NCBI GenBank assembly: GCA_009760855.2
Contig: WPIO01000005.1
Location: 7,660,001-7,724,000, forward strand
DNA: 64,000 nt
From: Cristatella mucedo
Taxonomy: Eukaryota > Bryozoa > Phylactolaemata > Cristatellidae
Direction of reading: 5' to 3'
Positions 57,701 to 64,000 of the stretch are shown here, one piece after another (the first letter of the stretch is position 1; every line of letters begins with the position of its first letter). The notes under the pieces are model-generated. The model was not told the origin of the DNA. It searched no databases and worked only from the letters and a program-made list of their open reading frames with translations. Position numbers and translations under genes: made by a program.

Positions 57701-60120
57701 CAAGTCACTCGACTGGCATCAAGCGATGCCAGATTCAATTTCTAGTCAGGTTCACCAAGCTTTTTGAAACTCGAGTATTTCAGCAGAAGGCTGGGCTTGT
57801 TTTCCATAGGGATATCAACAGACTTGTCTGGAATCGCAAACAAATGTCTTGAGAGTAATGGCTATCATATTAGGTTAGTTAGTCGCATCCTTCAGTGTGG
57901 TATTGAAGGTCATTTGCAAGCAAATTTTCATAATTTGAAGATTACACTGGCTGGCATGTCAGGCTTTGGAAGCTGAACTACAAATGGAGGCACGATGAAA
58001 GATCAAATACAGCTACAATACCAACAGGTCGAAATACGGTCAAGATCACTATAGCATGTTTACAAGGAATCCTGAGGTGCATGCGAGTAATAACAACAAT
58101 GAAATAGCATATACATAGCTATACACAAGAGAACCAGCTAAGCTCTTTCAAAGCATTTTGCATTTCCAGAAAACAAAGCATGTCAATTGGTTCGACATAA
58201 CATGCATACTTTTTTAGAAAACAATGGCACACAAAGGTCAGTTTGCTACAAAGTGGCAAAGGCTGCTGAATTAACAAACAATTTACCAGGCAGATCACAT
58301 AGGTGAAGAAAAATAGATGACAACTTCACCTAATAGCAATATAACATTCCTAAATCCTCTTATACCCGTCACTGCTATCAGACTGTTTTCATGGCTGCAA
58401 CTATCCGACATGCATAATAATAATAATACACTTGATAAAGCGCCCTCAGAGAACTCAATCCCTATATAGGTGCTTTAGATTGCTGCACAGGAAACGCTAT
58501 CGAATGGTGAGTGGTATCATGCTTGATAAACAACATGAATAACATGATTAGGAGTGACATGCACACGGTCAGCATGCAAATGTGGTTAGTAGCAGCTTGC
58601 ACAGTGTCAGCACGCATAAGCACATGAATGACGAATCACGAGGACCCACTAAATGCTGTCCTAAATAGGTGCGTTTTAAAGTTCTTTTTAAATGTGGTCA
58701 AGTCAGGGGATGCTCTGATGCAAGTCGGAAATGAGTTCCAGGCTTTGAGAGCACACAAACTAAATGCACTGTCTCCAAAGGATTTGAGGCATGTACGAGA
58801 TATTGGTAAACTGTGAGATTCCGAAAAGCAGTTGGTACGATGCTTGGCCTGATGGGGGGAGTAGATCTGAGAGACAGACTGGAGCCAAAGAATGAAGTGA
58901 CCTAAAAGTGAGCTACAAAACCTTGAAGTCGATCCGTTGCTTGACCGGTAGCCAGTGCGGTGTGATGTGGCAACTGTGACGCTCACGACAGACAAGCCTA
59001 GCTGAAGTTTTGCAACAGCTGTAAGTGCAAGTAGTGAGTTACAGAAGCAAGACGGGATTTCACAGATGCATGGACCAACTTGTGTGGTATCCTTATCTAA
59101 ATGTGGTATCCTTATCTAAACAAGACCGAATTTTAGCATGTTATGTAGCTGAAAGTAGACAGACTCGACTGTGGAGCTGATGTGGACGTCTAACGAAAGG
59201 TCAGTCCTTTGGAACATTACACCTAGATTTCGTGCAGAGGCAGTCAGTCACAACCAATAGAAACTTCACACATAACATTTCAAATTCACAATAGAAAATA
59301 TATGTGCATACTTTTCTTAATCAGCAGCAAGCTAAAATACATCAAGATACAGCCAGGCAAACACTGCTAAATAGAACGGAAGTGAAAACCTAATTCGTGG
59401 TTATGGCTTCCTTATTACCAAGGATCAGTCATGCAATGATGCCAATCTTACCTGCACATCCATCGCTTGGGGTAGCACGGTTCGATAGCCTAGAGTTGGC
59501 CCGAAGGTCCGGCTCCGATGTTGAATCACTTCCGGATGCTGGAGGTGAAATACGCCAGTGCTTTTGCTCATTGACGTCTCCATCACTCTCGACTAACTCG
59601 TGATCAAGGTCCAGGCAAGGACCTTGACTTACAGTACCGGCAGCAAAGTCTGCGTCTTCAAGATATGGGATGGCTTGCTCACTTAAAAAATCCAGCTCAC
59701 GTGGACTTTCAGGCTGACTATCGAATGGTGTTGTGTCATCTTCTACATAGTTCATATGCCGCCTGCTGCGTCTAATCTGCAGCTCGCCGTTGTTGACTCG
59801 GTCGCAAGCGATGCAGCTAAGCATCCGCTTTTTAACATGTGGCTCATCAAAAATAACGCCACTTCGGTCGCCAAGTCGAAGTGACACGAGATGGGGCGCC
59901 ATCTTCGTTAACGAACTAAAGCACTCACTGAGCGGCTCTAAGCAGCCACTGAGGTCTAGGCTGTGCAGCCGATAGCGGCTCAGCCAGCTTAGGCTAGCAT
60001 CAGTAACATGGGAGTTGCGAAGGTTCGCCTGAGCCAAGTGTGCATGACGCTGATCTTTGAAGGCATGAATGAACTTATCGTCGAGTACATGACCTTCTTC
60101 TTTGTATGCTTCTATCAAGC
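34326..60120 (-). CDS. ZER1: ZER1 orthologue (CUL2 ubiquitin-ligase substrate receptor), N-terminus not found
   Basis: Seventeen exons with GT-AG borders join in consistent phase: 60120-59452, 57196-56692, 56167-55907, 55810-55516, 53342-53190, 52902-52844, 50272-50207, 47178-47124, 45171-45118, 39967-39800, 39635-39545, 39247-39165, 36095-36048, 35961-35894, 35788-35600, 35340-35243, 34507-34326. They total 3045 nt without a stop. The product has leucine-rich repeats, then armadillo-like repeats, in the ZER1 order, with blocks such as LWNITDE, LLGNVAEV, GIEVSYNAAGVLSHI, QHWAVWAL and KYCPLL. ZER1 recruits proteins with N-terminal glycine to CUL2-RBX1. About 50 N-terminal residues with the VHL/CUL2 box are missing. 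It is longer than human ZER1 (about 770 residues) because of Ser/Glu-rich inserts in exons 1, 2 and 4. Confidence 0.9.
34508..35242. other. ZER1 intron 16, no insert recognised
   Basis: 735 bp between the last two exons; no transposon or second gene recognised. Confidence 0.5.
35243..35340 (-). CDS. ZER1: ZER1 exon (armadillo)
   Basis: Acceptor CTTTCAG, donor GTAAGA. Encodes SFGPILKIV and QAQHWAVWALCNLTNVY. Confidence 0.9.
35600..35788 (-). CDS. ZER1: ZER1 exon (armadillo)
   Basis: Acceptor TTATTGTAG, donor GTGATG. Encodes MDGIEVSYNAAGVLSHIL and RRSINYR, very close to ZER1. Confidence 0.92.
35894..35961 (-). CDS. ZER1: ZER1 exon (armadillo, degron pocket)
   Basis: Acceptor CTTTTCAG, donor GTGAGC. 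Encodes GNVAEVSDLRSSLLQDKYI; the Asn and Glu of NVAE contribute to the degron pocket in the human protein. Confidence 0.9.
36048..36095 (-). CDS. ZER1: ZER1 exon (armadillo)
   Basis: Acceptor TGTTTCAG, donor GTAAGT. Encodes MFPTREALLRNMMGLL, 16 codons, phase 0. Confidence 0.88.
36872..37336 (-). mobile_element. LINE family A copy 3, 5'-truncated, nested
   Basis: A 465-bp family A 3' end with SDILPHQAKHRTTHFSESN, the UTR, hairpin and AAT tail. Its frame enters from the surrounding family B sequence (PSYLVELL), which marks the insertion edge. Confidence 0.8.
37916..38105 (-). mobile_element. LINE family A copy 4, 3' end only, nested
   Basis: AAT repeats, the AAAGTGCC-type hairpin and part of the UTR; no coding sequence. 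Confidence 0.7.
39165..39247 (-). CDS. ZER1: ZER1 exon (armadillo)
   Basis: Acceptor TTAACAG, donor GTAAGC. Continues the split Asp codon as DEAASNCHRFM and ends MSLFLQCNE. The next intron is 3.1 kb and filled with LINEs. Confidence 0.9.
39545..39635 (-). CDS. ZER1: ZER1 exon (armadillo, degron pocket)
   Basis: Acceptor TCTGCTAG, donor GTAAGA. Encodes MLKLIKEKLKRREGDEV and FAWSTLWNIT, the helix whose Trp and Asn help form the glycine-degron pocket in the human protein. Confidence 0.9.
39800..39967 (-). CDS. ZER1: ZER1 exon (armadillo)
   Basis: Acceptor CAATTTTAG, donor GTAAGA. Encodes LLLSVIEESD, IQRISIYILNSLVCRVDN and a GEKGAVK end, a close match to ZER1. Confidence 0.9.
39968..41159. other. 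ZER1 intron sequence, no insert recognised
   Basis: No recognisable element; GC-richer frames at 40448-40663 have no motif. Confidence 0.4.
41160..42420 (+). pseudogene. LINE family A-like remains, plus orientation
   Basis: DFCNSLFAGHPAGAIS at 41180-41225 and, at 41740-42420, broken equivalents of GVPQGSVLG, FNLYADDTQ (as FVC/ADDT in different frames), LDEHISSTVKSAYFHL and NIPEISTCSDKDT. It is the only family A-like copy on the plus strand with RT sequence and the most decayed. Confidence 0.55.
42424..42590 (-). mobile_element. LINE family A copy 5, 3' end only
   Basis: CCCTCAGAGAACTCAATCTCC and the UTR with GACATGCACCGGGTCAGCATG on the plus strand, ending abruptly after 165 bp. Confidence 0.65.
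42591..43225 (+). mobile_element. LINE family B 3' end, plus orientation
   Basis: Broken C-terminal coding sequence (SLAYLSE, SDRLFVP) and a 3' UTR with GTCATTGCTCTTGTGTAC, ending in ATATGTAAAGTGCAGAGAAAAAG and a degenerate hairpin near 43200. Confidence 0.5.
43226..44261. other. ZER1 intron sequence, no insert recognised
   Basis: Frames up to 165 residues on the minus strand have no motif and lie in low-complexity intron; not called. Confidence 0.4.
44262..44385 (+). repeat. 62-bp tandem duplication
   Basis: Two copies of a unit starting GATAGAATTTCAATG and ending CTTATATAATCTTTGTG, with about six differences. Confidence 0.85.
45118..45171 (-). CDS. ZER1: ZER1 exon (armadillo)
   Basis: Acceptor CTGCTGTAG, donor GTAAGC. 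Encodes MLRNGLLTLCHFTIPEDV, 18 codons, phase 0 at both ends. Confidence 0.86.
45678..46655 (-). mobile_element. LINE family A copy 6
   Basis: AAT tail, hairpin, UTR and RT C-terminus with MAPAYLSDLL, SLDFCNPLLFGLPAYALRH and FLKLNDDTIN. Several frameshifts; 5' end truncated at the thumb. In the ZER1 intron between exons 47124 and 45171. Confidence 0.82.
47124..47178 (-). CDS. ZER1: ZER1 exon (armadillo)
   Basis: Acceptor GCTTGTAG, donor GTAGGT. Encodes RHVVRTLFDGMQRHEREKT. Confidence 0.83.
47207..48176. other. ZER1 intron sequence, no insert recognised
   Basis: A 90-residue plus-strand frame at 47663 has no recognisable motif. Confidence 0.35.
48177..48328 (-). mobile_element. tRNA-derived SINE, copy 2
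   Basis: Reverse complement of the SINE at 22784: box A-like GGTTTGGCCCAGTGGGTAAGG, box B-like GTGGGCTCGAGCCCC, then TGAAGTGCCTGAATATAGA and TTCTCTTAAGG. Confidence 0.8.
48329..50206. other. ZER1 intron sequence, no insert recognised
   Basis: Two long minus-strand frames (48804-49016, 49183-49560) show no domain and poor codon character. Confidence 0.4.
50207..50272 (-). CDS. ZER1: ZER1 exon (armadillo)
   Basis: Acceptor TCGTTGTAG, donor GTAAGT after CTTAG. Encodes SASMFYLVKSN; the split codons on both sides fit the neighbouring exons exactly. Confidence 0.82.
51380..52000 (-). pseudogene. Tc1/mariner transposase pseudogene
   Basis: Minus-strand frames give RRPRLSKRQKLIYL (second DNA-binding helix region), LTDWQRV, TDESKFIIFNTGRRAIV (first catalytic Asp block), and near the low end STDLNTIERLWYAL, equal to the SPDLNPIEHLW motif that carries the last acidic residue. 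Many stops and frameshifts. No inverted terminal repeats located. It lies in the ZER1 intron between exons 52844 and 50272. Confidence 0.72.
52001..52843. other. ZER1 intron sequence, no insert recognised
   Basis: Nothing recognised apart from small AT-rich frames. Confidence 0.35.
52844..52902 (-). CDS. ZER1: ZER1 exon (armadillo)
   Basis: Acceptor TATTGCAG, donor GTCAGT. Encodes LLCNVMRENPDKANVQISG, equal in length to the matching ZER1 segment, which decides this acceptor over others upstream. Confidence 0.82.
53190..53342 (-). CDS. ZER1: ZER1 exon (start of armadillo region)
   Basis: The acceptor is CATTCAG. VTGDANASQIVESLRAYAD and the following helix to FEALK align with the start of the ZER1 armadillo region. 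The donor is GTATAT; phase 0 at both ends. Confidence 0.88.
53343..54315. other. ZER1 intron sequence, no insert recognised
   Basis: Short frames only; a tRNA-like GTCGTAAAGAGCAAGC stretch near 53765 is too weak to call. Confidence 0.35.
54316..54455 (-). mobile_element. tRNA-derived SINE, copy 3
   Basis: Reverse complement: GGTTTGGCCCAATGGTTAGG box A, GTCGTGGGCTCGAGCCCC box B, GTAAAGCGCCTGAATAGTGA and AATGTGCTATACAAATGAAT tail. Confidence 0.82.
54555..54630 (-). repeat. Possible second SINE head
   Basis: The minus strand reads GGTCGTGGGTTCGAGTTC, a good box B, 15 bp from the CA repeat; a diverged SINE whose 5' part is next to the microsatellite is plausible. Confidence 0.35.
54643..54734. 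repeat. (CA)n microsatellite
   Basis: About 90 bp of almost pure CA, starting with two ACGC interruptions. The four long overlapping frames across it are artefacts. Confidence 0.97.
54872..55515. other. ZER1 intron sequence, no insert recognised
   Basis: Nothing recognised apart from a short TGGCTGGCTGGC run at 55201. Confidence 0.4.
55516..55810 (-). CDS. ZER1: ZER1 exon (acidic linker)
   Basis: The acceptor is CACCTACAG. A strongly acidic stretch (SDDNDDDERD) is followed by PPLEFLGLLG, which aligns with the end of the leucine-rich domain. The donor is GTAAGC. Confidence 0.87.
55907..56167 (-). CDS. ZER1: ZER1 exon (leucine-rich repeats)
   Basis: The acceptor is GCACAG. HLDISHAK and LVSLDLSGTNL match the last leucine-rich repeats of ZER1. 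The donor is GTATGT after CTTGG; the downstream intron is only 96 bp. Confidence 0.88.
56692..57196 (-). CDS. ZER1: ZER1 exon (Ser/Gly-rich insert, leucine-rich repeats)
   Basis: The acceptor TTTTTGTAG is followed by AEIEYADADSNG, a Ser/Gly-rich GC-biased stretch, then LRELTAHQL, LVRLDISGS and LSSLLVHGM repeats. The donor is GTGAGC after CATCTAAG. The long plus-strand frames here are GC-rich shadows. Confidence 0.88.
57197..58412. other. ZER1 intron sequence; possible tRNA-like stretch
   Basis: GTGGCCAAGTCACTCGACTGG and GATTCAATTTC at 57690-57745 resemble tRNA boxes A and B and might be an old SINE of another family. Nothing else recognised. Confidence 0.3.
58413..59240 (-). mobile_element. 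LINE family A copy 7
   Basis: AAT repeats, hairpin, UTR and RT C-terminus (TDLTTFKKNFKTHLFRTAFSG near the stop). A 19-bp piece GTGGTATCCTTATCTAAA is tandemly doubled at 59082-59118. Lies in the second ZER1 intron seen here. Confidence 0.82.
59452..60120 (-). CDS. ZER1: ZER1 exon (leucine-rich repeats, acidic linker)
   Basis: The acceptor is ATGCATAG and the donor GTAAGATT. Starts LIEAYKEEG and has LHSLDLSGC and LVSLRLGD repeats, followed by a long Ser/Asp/Glu-rich linker absent from vertebrate ZER1. It enters with two bases of a split codon, so an earlier coding exon must exist. Confidence 0.88.
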
Positions 60121-61566
60121 CTATGCATAAAAAACACAAACTACAGTGCACGGCAAGCATGGCAACAAAGAAAAATATACGATCAGCATTGACGAGTCCA
60201 CAGCTCTGCAGCTAAAGCATCACTCTTGAGTTGCTGCCGTGGCAACTAACTAGCCAAAAGCAGGACGTAGTCGTCCGACTAAGAGAACAGTGTTCAGTTT
60301 CAGCTCTAGCACACACTCTGCACACCTGAAAATCACAAGATTCATATGGGCATTGTCTTAAGGAAAATGCTGATTAGAACACTGATACATAAGATATCAT
60401 TCAGTGTCACAATTTAGGAAAATAATTCTGCTTCTCACTTGGACGTTGCATGCACTAGATGTCAAGTTTAAAGCCTCAAAGTGATTTCTAAGACACAGGC
60501 ATAACCATCAGTGCCTTACATGACCACATCAATCGAATAAGTAAGTGACAGGTATAGGACAGGGAGTTCATACTTATGGCTTGGTAGTGTATAATAAACA
60601 TAAATAATGTTCATTTTGCCTCACGATGCACTTTAGGGCGAGCTCAATGCAGTCGCTATGTGAGCATCACACATTGGCACATTGGGTAAAGACAGCATAG
60701 ATGCAGCCGAGCACAAGCCTACTGCAGGCACACGGCTGCAGTACACAACGAGCAGTCAGAACAGTTCTTCATTAAGCCGATTGACAGCACAGCTCATGCA
60801 AGGCCGTGCTTATGCTACAAGGAACATGATTTTATTCACCCCCCCCCCCGTTGATCACCTGCCAGCATGGATGAGTCAATAATTAGTAACTTGAGTTACA
60901 CATACATTTAATGTATAGAGGACATCCGAGCCAACCCTGACTACATATCTAGTACAGGTCTGGTCATATGGCTGCTTCAACGGGTTAATTTCGTCACACC
61001 AAGAGGCCACGGTAATCAACTAGCTAAGTGGCACGCAACCATACAAAAGTCACCAACAGCATCTATAGCAAAGCACAAGTAGTTAGGGTACCTTAGCTAC
61101 ACGGCAGGTATAAAAACATGCAAAAGTACCTGCTAATTTCGTGCCAGTACGACTGGCAAGCTGGATGGTAAATCCCTGAAAGCATGTACTGCATCATCAA
61201 GCAGCTAGAAGACAAGATTGCATAACTCAACACTTTTAGGACAAGACTGATCCAGCATCAGGGCTGATGATACTTGTTTATTTGCACCCACGCAAGACCA
61301 CTAATCAGCCAAGATGTCTAGCACCACATTGTAATGTAGTGTAATGAACCACATTGCCTAAGCATCAACAATACACGATGGCTTGCTTCCAATATGTATG
61401 GTAGCTCAAGCAAGTTGACATCAGATCCTTAAGTACAACATACTAAAACAAAAGCCAAGAATGCCATACCTGTTAGTAAGGATACTGACCTTTTAAAACG
61501 TATTTATTGTCCCTATATAGGCCAGCCCACCATAGGTTAGCACCTACACTCAAAAATTTCCAACAT
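60121..61566. other. Upstream of known ZER1 exons, no gene recognised
   Basis: The missing first ZER1 exon(s) should lie here or beyond the window; no convincing VHL-box coding stretch was found. A C run at 60839-60849 is present. Confidence 0.35.
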
Positions 61567-61822
61567 GACTTCTTCTTCCCTCTTCTTCTCTCCCCCTGCC
61601 TCTCCCCTCTCTCTCTCTCTCTCACACTCTCTCTCCTCTATCTCCCTCCTTACCCACTTCCCTCTCCTTCTCTTCTTCCCCCTCGCACCCTCCCACTCGC
61701 ATCCTCCTTCCTCGCACCCTCCCCCATTGCATCCTCCCCCAATGGGAGCTTCCCCCTCGCCTCCTAACCCTCAAAGCCTCCCCCTTGCACACTCCCCTCC
61801 ACACTCTCTTCCTCGCACTGCT
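61567..61822 (+). repeat. Pyrimidine-rich tract with minisatellite-like units
   Basis: About 250 bases almost without purines: CT repeats at 61605-61635, then diverged units of the type CCTCCCCCATTGCATCCTCC and CTTCCCCCTCGCxxCCTCC. Strong strand asymmetry; frames across it are artefacts. Confidence 0.8.
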
Positions 61823-62083
61823 TAGGATGCAACAGCCGTAAAACATTCATTGATACAGCATCTAATATTAATAATTAATAGGTCTGCATTCGACAGGATG
61901 GCTAACACTAGCGCCCAGCTTTACAAGAACTCTGCCCAGCTATGACAATATATACTCAGTAAAACCAGTGGAAATACTTTCTTCCATCTATATTAACAGC
62001 TGCCTCAAACAATTCATACTCGGTTATGTTTCTCGACATGTGCTGTAGTTAAACTAAGTACTAAAACTAATGTCAATCAACAA

Positions 62084-62218
62084 TAAATTCTACATATATG
62101 AGCTGGTAATAATATCACTCAAATTTCTGAGGAAATTACCATAAAATGTCCATCTACAAAAAATTCTACATAGATGACCTGGTAATATTACTCAGATTTC
62201 TGAGGAAATTACCACTAA
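62084..62218 (+). repeat. Tandem duplication of about 70 bp
   Basis: Both copies contain AAATTCTACATA, GACCTGGTAATA-type sequence and TTTCTGAGGAAATTACCA. Confidence 0.8.
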
Positions 62219-62469
62219 AAAAGAAATAAAAATAACGTCTCATCGATGAAAATTCATCTAGCAGCCAACAACTGGTTGTCACTACACATATTCAATCTTC
62301 CTGCATTCGTGAAGTATCACGAAGCCACCTTCCATAAGAAGAAAAGTGCTAATGCTTAGGATAAGTTTTCTTATGATAGAGATGCAAAGTATGCGCATCC
62401 ATGCAACATCTACAAATCAAGCAGTAGTTAGAACGAAGTTGCAATTTTGACCGAATATTTACTGTAGAG

Positions 62470-62870
62470 TGAATAGATATGATATCGTCGTTTGGATAGG
62501 CACGCTGTCGATGAGAATTAAGGGACTTCAAAGTGTGTGGCAAAACCTTGACTGATGGGGAGCCAGTGCCGGTCAGTGAAATTGGTTAGTGCGGTAATTG
62601 CCGTATTCACGACCGTGTCTCTACCTGCAGAGTTTTGCATCAACTGTAACTGCCTTATTGCACCGGCCAGAAGACCTGATAGAAGTAACTTACCGAAGTT
62701 GACACTGATGACACAATTACATTGACCAGCTCCGATGTGCTATTGTGTCTCAATACCCGAATTTCTTCTATGTTATGTAGCTGAGAGTAGGTAGAATTTA
62801 TTGTGGAGCTGATGTGGTCGTCTCTTGAAAGAGTACTTAGGAACGTGCTAGACAATATTCTACCTGTTCT
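62470..62870 (-). mobile_element. LINE family A-like fragment, diverged
   Basis: DDHISSTINSTYSQLHNIEEI on the minus strand equals the family A stretch DDHISSTVKSAYFQLHNIAKI; RT thumb region only, with many changes. The 3' end is missing. Confidence 0.65.
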
Positions 62871-63360
62871 TCTGACTCAAGGCGTTTAGCTGTGCCTTGA
62901 GACAAATGTAAATCTTATAGAGACCATGATTTTAGTTTGCATGCTCCCAAAGCCTGGAACACGCTTCGATCCGCCGAGCTGGTTTGGTCCAGCGGTTTAG
63001 GTGCTAGCCCCGACCAAGGTCTGGCTGAGGTCGTGGGCTCGAGCCCCGAGGCATATGTGAAGTGCCTAAATAGAGATTAAGTTCTCTTGGGGTACTATAC
63101 AAATGAATAATATTTTTTCATATTTTATCTGATATCCTGCCATTCCCTTAGTAGACATTTAAAAAAAAGCTAAAAACTCAAACTGCTCCTCATAGCATTT
63201 TCCGGGTCCCATGTTAATTGTCCTTTGTAGGCTTGTGACTGCTAGCACTGTGCATGTTGCCACTAATAAATTGACATCTTACTTAACAGCATATGTAAAG
63301 TGCCAAGAAAGATTTAGTTCTCTTAGGGTACTATACAAGTTATTACTATTATTATTATCA
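62871..63360 (+). mobile_element. LINE 3' end (family B-like) with SINE inserted
   Basis: Plus-strand C-terminal remnant HAPKAWNT at 62935-62960, then a SINE at 62975-63115, then 3' UTR with TGCTAGCACTGTGCATGTTGCC, ending CATATGTAAAGTGCCAAGAA, TTAGTTCTCTTAGGG and (TTA/TTATTATCA) repeats at 63360. Confidence 0.7.
62975..63115 (+). mobile_element. tRNA-derived SINE, copy 4
   Basis: Box A-like GGTTTGGTCCAGCGGTTTAGG, box B-like GTCGTGGGCTCGAGCCCCG, then GTGAAGTGCCTAAATAGAG, TTAAGTTCTCTTGGGG and TACTATACAAATGAATAA. Confidence 0.83.
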
Positions 63361-63399
63361 TCATCTAGACTGCCATAGCACTTCTATCTGGGCTTTACT

Positions 63400-63960
63400 T
63401 GGTCACTACCAAGCATCAAATTGACTTCACACACCTCTCCCTTTGACCAGCAAGTTGCTTGACTCACTTGCAACCGGCTAACCTATCCGAGCCCTTTGCT
63501 CCTTCCGAGTGCCCTTGCACCACCAGCTACTCAGCTTCCAGTGGTCTCGCTACTCCTTGCTCTCAATTGAAAACTTTTGTAAATCAGGCCTTAAGCTAGT
63601 ATACCCCTAAAGTCTCGAGATCACTTCCGGCTGCTGTCTTCAACTACAAGTTTCAGCTAAAGATGCATGTGTACCATTCAGCTTTCACTGCACCCCACAA
63701 ACTTGTCTTTTTCCCTACTGAGTGTTTGTGCGCTTACCTATGCAAGATTCATAGCACGCCACTAACCAGTACTAACTAATAACGTCTGACCCTGAGCGTC
63801 TTCTCCTGAACTTTTCCATGCTTATCTAAAAACGATACTTCTGTGATTTTGCAAGCCTGTCTAAGCACGATACTGTGCTTGTCACTAACTATTGATTACT
63901 TTTTCTCATGTGGAACATAAGCGCCTGAATAAAGATTCAGTTCTCTTACGATCCAAAGAT
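63400..63960 (+). mobile_element. LINE 3' end, plus orientation
   Basis: Decayed C-terminal coding sequence (FNYKFQLKMHVYHSAF) and UTR ending ATAAGCGCCTGAATAAAGA, TTCAGTTCTCTTACGA. Shares the 3' hairpin of the other LINEs. Confidence 0.5.
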
Positions 63961-64000
63961 CGGCTTAAGTTTTGTTATGAGAAAATACCCAGTGGCATTG

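Noticed and set aside
61567-61822. Ser/Pro/Leu-rich frames
   Set aside because: They are a by-product of the pyrimidine tract.

Overview
The window is nuclear DNA from an invertebrate animal; the phylum cannot be told from the sequence. Three things point to an animal: a multi-exon gene spread over more than 25 kb with GT-AG introns, CR1/L2-like LINEs with tRNA-derived SINEs, and an endogenous Polinton/adintovirus-like element. There is no bacterial gene organisation.

1-16.9 kb is an AT-rich, decayed Polinton-like (Maverick/adintovirus-related) element whose left end lies outside the window. Rightward genes encode a basic repeat protein, three related-looking virion-type proteins (two of them tandem duplicates), a coiled-coil protein, a double-jelly-roll-type major capsid candidate, a YqaJ-like nuclease, a fibre-like repeat protein and an rve integrase. 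Leftward genes encode a zinc-binding protein, a two-segment membrane protein, two unknown proteins, an array of five small paralogues (called here the SRILCC family) with a zinc-type gene among them, an acidic protein and a protein-primed family B DNA polymerase. Almost every gene start carries a TATATAG(A/G)AA-type motif within a few bases of the start codon, and two divergent genes share one 9-bp copy. Most larger genes have frameshifts or stops, and a LINE sits inside the integrase gene. A 39-bp-armed hairpin marks the right edge.

16.9-34.3 kb is a transposon graveyard: a Ty3/Gypsy fragment, an R2-superclade LINE split by a younger CR1/L2-like LINE, further LINE fragments, a SINE, a 43-bp satellite, an LTR-like GC-rich block and microsatellites.

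34.3-60.1 kb holds a minus-strand gene whose 17 recognised exons splice in consistent phase into a ZER1 orthologue, a leucine-rich/armadillo substrate receptor of CUL2 ubiquitin ligases. Only the N-terminal exon(s) were not found. Its introns contain nested LINEs, SINEs and a Tc1/mariner transposase pseudogene. 60.1-64 kb holds repeats, a pyrimidine tract and LINE 3' ends, one with a SINE inserted. All SINE copies end in the 3' hairpin of the local LINEs, which suggests a LINE/SINE partnership.
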